DNA from: Cupriavidus sp. EM10
GTDB taxonomy: Bacteria; Pseudomonadota; Gammaproteobacteria; Burkholderiales; Burkholderiaceae
Length of the DNA stretch: 64,000 bases
Direction of reading: 5' to 3'
Assembly: GCF_018729255.1 (NCBI RefSeq)
Contig: NZ_CP076060.1
Coordinates: 1,612,001 to 1,676,000 of the forward strand
Shown here in pieces: positions 58,239-64,000 of the stretch (the first letter of the stretch is position 1; every line of letters starts with the position of its first letter). The notes under the pieces are model-generated. The model did not search any database. It was not told where the DNA came from and worked only from the letters and a program-made list of their open reading frames with translations. Position numbers and translations under genes: made by a program.

Positions 58239-58502
58239 ATGTCCCGTGTCCATCAGCCCTCCGCTCGTGAATTGCTCGCCCTGAATATTCGGCGACTGCG
58301 CGCGGCCTATGCATGGACGCAGGAAGATCTGGCCTGGCAAGCGGACATGGACCGTTCGTTTCTGGCACACGTCGAAAGGGCGGCCCGCAATTTGTCGATC
58401 GACGTCATTGAACGGCTGGCGCTCGCCCTGGAAGTCCCGGTCGCGGAACTGTTTCGCGTGCCAGACGTGACGCCCCCGCGCAAGCGCGCCCCGCGTCATT
58501 GA
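58239..58502 (+). CDS. XRE-family HTH regulator
   Basis: 87 residues. LALNIRRLRAAYAWTQEDLA WQ, then SFLAHVERAARNLSIDVIER form a complete Cro/CI-type helix-turn-helix domain. Divergent from the HAD group, convergent with the H-NS-like gene. Direct repeats lie upstream. Confidence 0.85.
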   Translation: MSRVHQPSARELLALNIRRLRAAYAWTQEDLAWQADMDRSFLAHVERAARNLSIDVIERLALALEVPVAELFRVPDVTPPRKRAPRH

Positions 58503-58527
58503 GCCAGGGGCGTTTGGCGCAGATTCC

Positions 58528-58767
58528 TCAGTCGATCTGAAAGAATTCCGGCTGCTGTCCGGCGTTGATGGCCCGCTGAAACCAGTCGGGACGCTCCCTC
58601 GCCCATCCCAGGTTTGCCCTCGGCATTTTGCGGTAGCGTGGCCGTGCCGCTGTGGGCGCGAAACAGCCGGCCGCCAATAAATCGGCCAGTGTCAGGCCCG
58701 ATTGCGCCATCTTGATACGCACCCAGCGAATGGCGTCGGCGCGGGCAATCTCATGGGGCGCGTGCAT
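58528..58767 (-). CDS. Mini H-NS-like protein
   Basis: Start MHAPHEIARADAIRWVRIKM (58767). 79 residues. The linker segment MAQSGLTLADLLAAG and the DNA-binding pattern YRKMPRANLGWARERPDWFQ (compare YRDP-x-TWSGRGRxPxW of H-NS) are visible, but the N-terminal oligomerisation coil is nearly absent. It could act as an antagonist or modulator of full-length H-NS. It is 19 bases after kfrA. Confidence 0.65.
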   Translation of the reverse strand: MHAPHEIARADAIRWVRIKMAQSGLTLADLLAAGCFAPTAARPRYRKMPRANLGWARERPDWFQRAINAGQQPEFFQID

Positions 58768-58786
58768 GGGCGGTGGCTCGAAGCGG

Positions 58787-59818
58787 TTAGGCGGCGGCCT
58801 TGCGCCGTGCCCCGGATCGCACCTTGGCGCCGTCGCGCCAATTGCCCAGCAACTCGCGCGACAGGTCCCGTTCAGTCTCGGCACGCTCGGCCCGCCGGGT
58901 CATTTCTGCCAAGGCCTCCTGGGCGGCACCCAGTTGTTGCTGTCCGCTCTCCTGCGCGTCCTGCAGCGCCGCGCAACGTACCTGCGCCGCCTGCGCCTGG
59001 GCTTGCCAACTACCCAGCGCTTCGGCCGCGGCCACCGCTTCCTGCCGCTGCATGTCGCGCAAGCGATCCACCTCCACCCGCGCCGCATCGAGTCCCCGGT
59101 CACTCTGGCGCCGCGCCGTGCGTTCCTGGTCCAATTCCAGTTGGGCACGCCGCACGGCAGCGTCCCCGCGCGCCTCCATCGCTTCGAGTTGCTCGCGCAT
59201 GCGCTCCAGCTCCGCCAGGAAATCACTGCGCGCGGCGCCCGCCTGCTCGCGCGCCGCCAGCAGTTCGCTCTGCAAGGCCTCCCGGTGCGTCGATGCGGCT
59301 GCTTCGGCGCCGCGCGCCTGCGCCACCTGCTCCTGCAACTGGCGGCATTCAGCCCGCAACGCCTCGCGCTCGCGCTCGAGCGCGGTGAGCGCGGCTTGAG
59401 CGTCGGCGAAAGCCATCTGCGCGGCATCCCGCTCGGCCGCGACGACTTGCTCCTGCGCCTCTATGTCTTGGCGCGTCGCGGCGAGTTCGGCCAAGACGGC
59501 TTCGCCGGCGGCGCGCCAGATGGTCTGGACGGCGTCGGCAGCCACCTGCTTCAGGCTGTCGGGGAGATCGGGATGGTCAATCGTGACCCGCGAACGGGCG
59601 CGCAGGTCTTGCCAGAACTGCTGCAGCGCCTGGGCCGGCGTGCCCATGCTGCCCTTGCGCACCAGTTGATAGAGCTTGTTGGTGGTGGGCGTGATGCCGT
59701 AGCGAAAGAACAGCAGCCCGCACACCTCGCGGTAGAGCGTGCGCGTGTCGGCGTGAAGGTGCCGCAACTGCTCGACCTCGGCTTCGAGGCGAAGGGGATC
59801 TACAGCGTCTGGCGTCAT
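58787..59818 (-). CDS. kfrA: KfrA-like DNA-binding coiled-coil protein
   Basis: Start MTPDAVDPLRLEAEVEQL (59818), 7 bases after AAAGG; a start at 59839 is possible. 343 residues. An N-terminal domain (about 1-110; ITPTTNKLYQLVRKGSMGTP) precedes a very long Ala/Glu/Gln/Arg coiled coil (about 115-330) and a basic tail. This is the plasmid KfrA layout, in which the protein binds its own promoter and stabilises the replicon. Two perfect palindromes lie just upstream. Confidence 0.82.
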   Translation of the reverse strand: MTPDAVDPLRLEAEVEQLRHLHADTRTLYREVCGLLFFRYGITPTTNKLYQLVRKGSMGTPAQALQQFWQDLRARSRVTIDHPDLPDSLKQVAADAVQTIWRAAGEAVLAELAATRQDIEAQEQVVAAERDAAQMAFADAQAALTALEREREALRAECRQLQEQVAQARGAEAAASTHREALQSELLAAREQAGAARSDFLAELERMREQLEAMEARGDAAVRRAQLELDQERTARRQSDRGLDAARVEVDRLRDMQRQEAVAAAEALGSWQAQAQAAQVRCAALQDAQESGQQQLGAAQEALAEMTRRAERAETERDLSRELLGNWRDGAKVRSGARRKAAA

Positions 59819-59854
59819 GGTCGAGCACCTTTTGGACATTCAGAGTTAAATATT

Positions 59855-59920
59855 ACTACGTAATACGTAGTGGATAACAAGATTCGTGTAAAAGTTTAGA
59901 CATAAGTACGCTTATGTCTA
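59855..59920. promoter_or_regulatory. Two perfect palindromes upstream of kfrA
   Basis: ACTACGTAATACGTAGT (59855-59871), 8-bp arms. Then TAGACATAAG and its complement around TACG (59897-59920), 10-bp arms, overlapping a TATAAT (59919-59924) that faces the integrase. They are likely KfrA and recombinase or regulator binding sites. Confidence 0.7.
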
Positions 59921-59964
59921 TAATATTGGCTCGAATCGCCTCCCCACGCTGCCCCTGTCGGTAT

Positions 59965-60316
59965 GCATAAATTTGTGCCCTCTTTTTGCAGAATTTTGTT
60001 CCCGACCCCATGGGCACGCCTGGCTGGCGCGCTGGAGCGCACGCACCGGCGGCAGGCGCGGCGTGACTCGGCTAGCTTGCGTGGCACGCCTGACGGCGAA
60101 CGTCATCGCTTTGCGCAGCTGAATCCCGTCCATCGGATCGCCCCGCGCCGTCGGCGGGGTGAAGGCTGACGACGGACCGATGCGTTGGGGAAGGTACAAA
60201 ATTGCTTCAAGTGTCGGCTGGGGGAACAATTTCTTGCAGCGTTTCTCGACGCAATATTGTTACCATCGCCCTGCAATCGGCTTGCTGGCGTGCGACCAGC
60301 GGGAACAAATTTGTGC
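59965..60316. repeat. Iteron-like 16-base repeats between kfrA and the integrase
   Basis: Four copies of GCAnAAATTTGTTCCC-like sequence: plus strand at 59965 (GCATAAATTTGTGCCC) and 59988 (GCAGAATTTTGTTCCC), minus strand at 60222-60237 (GCAAGAAATTGTTCCC) and 60301-60316 (GCACAAATTTGTTCCC). Two shorter partial copies lie between (60193-60205, 60251-60264). The 420-base gap has no supported gene. Confidence 0.65.
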
Positions 60317-60341
60317 AAACCGACGCTTAGGCCGATACACC

Positions 60342-61567
60342 ATGGAACTGCTCCCGATTAAACCTTTGGATGGCCTGGCCGCCCCGCTTCCCACCCCGCT
60401 GGAGCGCCTGCGCCTGACCCCGGCGCTGTCCGGCGCGGCCGGCAGCAACCGCGCGCCCGCCAGCGCCACGCGGATCGCCGCGGCCGACGACCTGGCCGCC
60501 GTCACCGCCTGGCTCGCGCGCTATGCCGACAGCACCGCGACGCTCACCACTTATCGCCGCGAGGTGGAGCGGCTGATCCTGTGGACCGTGCTCCAGGTGG
60601 GCAAGCCCTTGTCCTCGCTGACGCACGAAGACCTGCTCGCCTACGAGCGCTTCCTCGCCGATCCGCAACCCGCCGCGCGCTGGGTGCTGGCCGGCAGCAA
60701 GAAGCTTGCACGCGGCCACCCCGACTGGCGCCCGTTTGCCGGGCCGCTGTCGCCGTCCAGCGTGCGCCACGCGATGGTGATCCTGAACGCGCTGTTCGCC
60801 TGGCTGACCGAGGCGGGCTACCTGGCCGGCAACCCGCTTGCCCTCGCCCGCCGCCGGCGCGCCCCCACCCGAGCGCGCATCACCCGCTATCTGAGCCACG
60901 ACCTGTGGGAAACGGTCAAAGACACCGTCGCGGCCATGCCGACCGAGACCGCGCGGGAACGCCGGCACGCCGCGCGCTGCCGGTGGGTGCTGACCGTGCT
61001 CTATCTGGGCGGCCTGCGCGCCTCCGAGCTGACGGCGACCCCCATGGGCGCGTTCTTCTGCCGGCGCGATGGCCAGGGCATCGAGCGCTGGTGGCTCGAG
61101 GTGACCGGCAAAGGCAACAAGACCCGGCTGGTGCCGGCGACCGACGAACTGATTGCCGAACTCGCGCGCTACCGTCGCGCCCACGACCTGCCGCCTACCC
61201 CGCAGTTCGGGGAGACGCGGCCACTGGTGCTGCCGGTGATTGGCAGAGAGGGTGGCGAGAAACCCCTGTCACGCGGCGCGCTGCACCTGATCCTGAAAGA
61301 GGTGTTTGGCATGGCCGCGGAGCGCCTGCGGGCGCGCGGGCCCGAGTGGGGGCGCAGGCCGCGGTGCTGGCCAGCGCCTCGGCCCACTGGCTGCGCCACA
61401 CCGCCGGCTCGCATATGACCGACCAGCAGGTCGACCTGCGTTATGTGCGCGACAACTTTGGGCACAGCTCGCTGTCGACGACGAGCGGCTATCTGCACAG
61501 CGAAGAGGATGCGCGGCACGAGGCCACGCAGGAGCGGCACCGCATCGGATGGATCAGGAAAGCATAA
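60342..61567 (+). CDS. Tyrosine recombinase/integrase, split by one probable missing base
   Basis: ATG at 60342, MELLPIKPLDGLAAPLPTPL. 408 residues after GGGGG to GGGGGG at 61348-61352. The core-binding part has TLTTYRREVERLILWTVLQV. Catalytic residues are all present: Arg in GGLRASELT, Lys in VTGKGNKTR, HxxR in SAHWLRHTAG, and His/Tyr in NFGHSSLSTTSGYLHSEED. It probably moves this island. Related by pattern to the dead copy at 44043-45133. Confidence 0.88.
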
Positions 61568-61655
61568 GGCGCGTCAGCACACCAAGCGAAGTGCATTTCC
61601 GCACCGATCTGGGATCGCATCAGAGATTGATGCCCAGCCTGATCGCAGGCCTCTA

Positions 61656-61991
61656 CTACTCTTCCAGCCAGGCGTGCTGTCGCCTGGCCGCGTCCTCGCC
61701 GATCTTGGCCGTATGGGCCGCTGCCTGTTCAAGCCAAGGCGCATGCGCCCTGGGAACGACCAGCATCGCCAAACCCAGTCCGTCCAACGCACGCAGGGCG
61801 TGCTCGAGATTGACGCCCTTGCCGTTCTCGAGCTTGGACAGCATGCCGACCGAGACCCCGCAATGTCTTGCCGCCTGGTCAATGGGCATCCTTTTCCCTG
61901 CCCGCGTTGCTCGAATGCGGTCGCCCAGTTGGTGAATGGTGCGAATCGTCGCACGCGACGGTGGCTTCGGATCAGGTAGTGGTCGTGGCAT
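61656..61991 (-). CDS. XRE-family regulator (HipB/HigA-like)
   Basis: 111 residues, HTH in IDQAARHCGVSVGMLSKLEN (about 36-55), then GKGVNLEHALRALDGLGLAM LVV, the pattern of HipB-type antitoxins. A C-terminal tail HTAKIGEDAARRQHAWLEE is also seen in these. No HipA or other toxin gene is adjacent, so it may be an orphan. Confidence 0.75.
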   Translation of the reverse strand: MPRPLPDPKPPSRATIRTIHQLGDRIRATRAGKRMPIDQAARHCGVSVGMLSKLENGKGVNLEHALRALDGLGLAMLVVPRAHAPWLEQAAAHTAKIGEDAARRQHAWLEE

Positions 61992-62044
61992 GGAGGTCGT
62001 TCTTGCAAAAGGAACACCAGCGTGGAGAGCGGTTTTCTGTGTTG

Positions 62045-62066
62045 TTTCACTATCGTGAAATTATAC
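62045..62066 (-). promoter_or_regulatory. Promoter/operator of the XRE gene
   Basis: TTTCAC and GTGAAA around TATC (62045-62060) directly follow a minus-strand TATAAT (62060-62065), the expected place for autorepression. Confidence 0.65.
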
Positions 62067-62452
62067 TCTCACAATGGCGGCCGGATGCCGGCAAAGATCT
62101 GCGCCTGCTAATAAGCACTTCGCAGAGGGTGGCAATTGCAGACACGGCATCGAAAGACCCCAGAAGAGACCGAACACTACGGTCCTGGACGCAACCTCCG
62201 TAGTCTCTACTGGGGCCAGGCCCCAACACCTTGACTGCTCTCGGGAGAGCTAGCGTTCTCTTCGCTGCGTCGGACCCGTCGCGATGAAAGGATGCTTAGA
62301 AAGCGGTGAAGCCCGTCAACGCGGATATCTCGCGCGTTGTCCGCAAGACCGGTATCAGGACAGGTGGAGGTTGATCGGTGCGAGTTTAACTTGATAGGAC
62401 TGGGTGAACGATGACCTCATGTCCACGCGTCGCGGGCGCTCAAAGTGAGCGC
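62067..62452. other. Intergenic region with small hairpins
   Basis: No supported gene in about 390 bases. ACTACGG (62177) faces CCGTAGT (62198), and TGGGGCC-A-GGCCCCA (62211-62225) is a perfect palindrome. It may mark the end of the island; no attachment repeat was found. Confidence 0.5.
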
Positions 62453-62860
62453 TCATCTCATGGAAGAGCGCGCATCATGTTTGTTGAGGAAGCACAACAG
62501 CGCTAGGCCGGTGAATGCCGCTGCTGCTTCGATTCCAAGCAACATTCGAACGAGATCATTTGGCCACCCGTCAGCGGAAATGCTGACCAGCCGCCCGAGC
62601 ACCAGGCCGCTGGTGAACACGACGTTGATCCACATCGAGGGCTTTCGCCACGCCTTCGAGAGTAGACCCAGGGCCAGCAACAGACTGATACCGAGATGCA
62701 TGCCACCGTAGTTGGCACGGATCTCATTGAAGGCATTCACCGAATGGGGTTGCATATCGAGGCCCGCCATTGCCGTAGCGGGGTCGTGAAACGTATGCAA
62801 GCCAATTAGCAGGAAAGCCAGTGCCGAAACGGCCAGGTATATTTGAGAGAGGCGATGCAT
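62453..62860 (-). CDS. DUF4345-type membrane protein
   Basis: Start MHRLSQIYLAVSALAFLLIG (62860). 135 residues with four membrane helices; NAFNEIRANYGGMHLGISLL and GLVLGRLVSISADG are typical of the DUF4345 family. 10 bases after the sterol-desaturase gene, so co-transcribed. Function unknown. Confidence 0.75.
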   Translation of the reverse strand: MHRLSQIYLAVSALAFLLIGLHTFHDPATAMAGLDMQPHSVNAFNEIRANYGGMHLGISLLLALGLLSKAWRKPSMWINVVFTSGLVLGRLVSISADGWPNDLVRMLLGIEAAAAFTGLALLCFLNKHDARSSMR

Positions 62861-62870
62861 GAGTTGGCTC

Positions 62871-63935
62871 TCAGGTAGCGGACGTTGACGGAGTGGGTGT
62901 CGACTCACTGCCGGTCGGCTCGTTCCTGTCCACCGTCCATGTGTGGATGGGTTCATGACCACGGCGCACCCATTCCGGCGGCCGCCACAGGTGTTGCAGT
63001 CGCTGCCACACGGGCCCCGGTGACATCACGTCACGCCACATGTCGACAAACTCGTGGAGATTCAGCACCAGGATATTGTAGGACTTAATCTGTTGGGTGA
63101 TGCCGTATTGCACCGTCTCCCGTTCTTCTTCGAAAGTGCCAAACATGCGATCGAAAATGATCAACATGCCACCGTAGTTCTTGTCGATATATTGGTCGTT
63201 TCGGCCATGATGGGCACGGTGATGGGACGGTGTATTGAAGATGTACTCAATCCAGCCAGGAAGGCGGCGGATCAGTTCGGTATGAATGAAATACTGATAG
63301 GACAGATTCACGGCCAGGATGAGTGCGACTGCGGCCGGCGGCACACCGAGGAGCACGGGAGGAAGGAAAAAGATGAAACTCCCAGCGACCACATTGAGCA
63401 TCGATTGTCGTGCCGCCGTAGTGAAGTTCATGTTCTCGCCGGTATGATGAACGACGTGCGCCGCCCAAAACCAGCGGATTCGATGGCTGGCGCGATGAAA
63501 CCAGTAGTAGCAGAACTCGACCGACAGAATGATTGGGAGAATGGTCCAACCGTCCACCGGGATATCAAACAAACGTTTTGAATATACCCACGCATAGATG
63601 GATCCTGTCACAAGAGCCACTCCCAGGGGCTCCATGATCTGGTAAGTGGTGCCCAATGCGATGTTCGCCCACACCTCTTTCCAGTTCAGTGTCGATTCGG
63701 CTCTACGCCTTCGATTGATCAGGGTCTCGAGACTGAATGCAATGATGAAGAGAGGAACCATGCTGAGCATGAACGCCTGCTTCCAATCCACGGACTTCCC
63801 AAATATGGAATGCAGCCAGTTCATCATATCGGACGGCAATTTAGACTCCTGTTCGCTTGGCTTGCCGACAGTTTGATCAAACTGGTGACCCTCCGCATTG
63901 ACAGTCCTCGACACTTTCTTGACACTTCGCGACAT
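62871..63935 (-). CDS. Fatty-acid hydroxylase/sterol-desaturase family protein
   Basis: 354 residues, four or five membrane helices. The di-iron histidine clusters are HRASH (about 167), HVVHH (about 180) and HRAHH (about 260), with a further His-containing region between. The family uses O2 to hydroxylate or desaturate lipids. Membrane protein. The N-terminus has 40 polar residues before the first helix (FMLSMVPLFIIAFSL). Divergent from a gene that begins at the right edge. Confidence 0.9.
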   Translation of the reverse strand: MSRSVKKVSRTVNAEGHQFDQTVGKPSEQESKLPSDMMNWLHSIFGKSVDWKQAFMLSMVPLFIIAFSLETLINRRRRAESTLNWKEVWANIALGTTYQIMEPLGVALVTGSIYAWVYSKRLFDIPVDGWTILPIILSVEFCYYWFHRASHRIRWFWAAHVVHHTGENMNFTTAARQSMLNVVAGSFIFFLPPVLLGVPPAAVALILAVNLSYQYFIHTELIRRLPGWIEYIFNTPSHHRAHHGRNDQYIDKNYGGMLIIFDRMFGTFEEERETVQYGITQQIKSYNILVLNLHEFVDMWRDVMSPGPVWQRLQHLWRPPEWVRRGHEPIHTWTVDRNEPTGSESTPTPSTSAT

Positions 63936-63951
63936 TGTTCATTGTCATCCC

Positions 63952-64000
63952 ATGTCCGCGCCCACCGCTTACTACGCCAGCACCTACGTGAACCTGCTTT
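63952..64000 (+). CDS. Start of a gene running off the right edge
   Basis: MSAPTAYYASTYVNLL is visible. Several FAD-dependent oxidoreductases begin with a similar YYA-TYVN segment. The call is weak because only 16 residues are present. TTGACA at 63919-63924 could be its -35. Confidence 0.35.
   Translation, partial: MSAPTAYYASTYVNLL

Noticed and set aside
59963..60169. Small plus-strand frame starting inside the 16-base repeats (and its minus-strand twin at 60103-60318)
   Set aside because: Both begin in copies of the same repeat, which alone explains the identical first residues; the rest has no family resemblance.

Overview
The window is high-GC DNA from a beta-proteobacterium. The gene set and the Ralstonia-type filamentous prophage fit Cupriavidus or a close Burkholderiaceae relative. 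This is inferred from protein resemblance only; no rRNA, tRNA or CRISPR array was recognised.

Layout. 1-36 kb is ordinary chromosome: a GH25 lysozyme tail, three lipoproteins and an M30-type metallopeptidase, gdhA, a J-domain protein, a FUSC exporter with its LysR, a YihY protein, a four-gene ABC exporter operon (adaptor, ATPase, two permeases), an FAD oxidase with a GntR regulator, an AhpD-like protein, a standalone ATPase with two palindromic operators, a Na/Pi transporter, a class C beta-lactamase-type gene, a carotenoid-oxygenase/YciB-like/TetR operon with a visible operator, katG, a YbaK protein and a large autotransporter. 36.6-43.8 kb is a complete filamentous-phage (inovirus) prophage of about 7.2 kb. 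Its two ends are dif-like sites, so the window probably lies at a replication terminus. 43.8-62 kb is accessory DNA: a decayed tyrosine recombinase, a fragment of a D-Ala-D-Ala carboxypeptidase gene, a very large nuclease-TPR-GreA/B-C-PIN protein that looks like a defence gene, a LysR facing an aspA/aspartate-racemase deletion chimera, a carboxypeptidase, an HxlR/DoxX/SDR/NmrA cluster, then an island segment with a HAD protein, an H-NS-like mini-protein, KfrA, repeat-rich control DNA and an intact tyrosine recombinase. 62.4-64 kb returns to a DUF4345/sterol-desaturase pair.

Data quality. Sixteen genes are split by what looks like one missing base, nearly always in a short G or C run. After adding that base each open frame becomes a whole number of codons and the family signature is restored. 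These are annotated as single genes with a probable undercall, not as pseudogenes, unless other decay is visible.

Best candidates for new biology are the 1296-residue putative defence protein (45858-49747), the dif-integrated inovirus with its ladder of overlapping tiny membrane genes, and the iteron-like 16-bp repeats between kfrA and the integrase.
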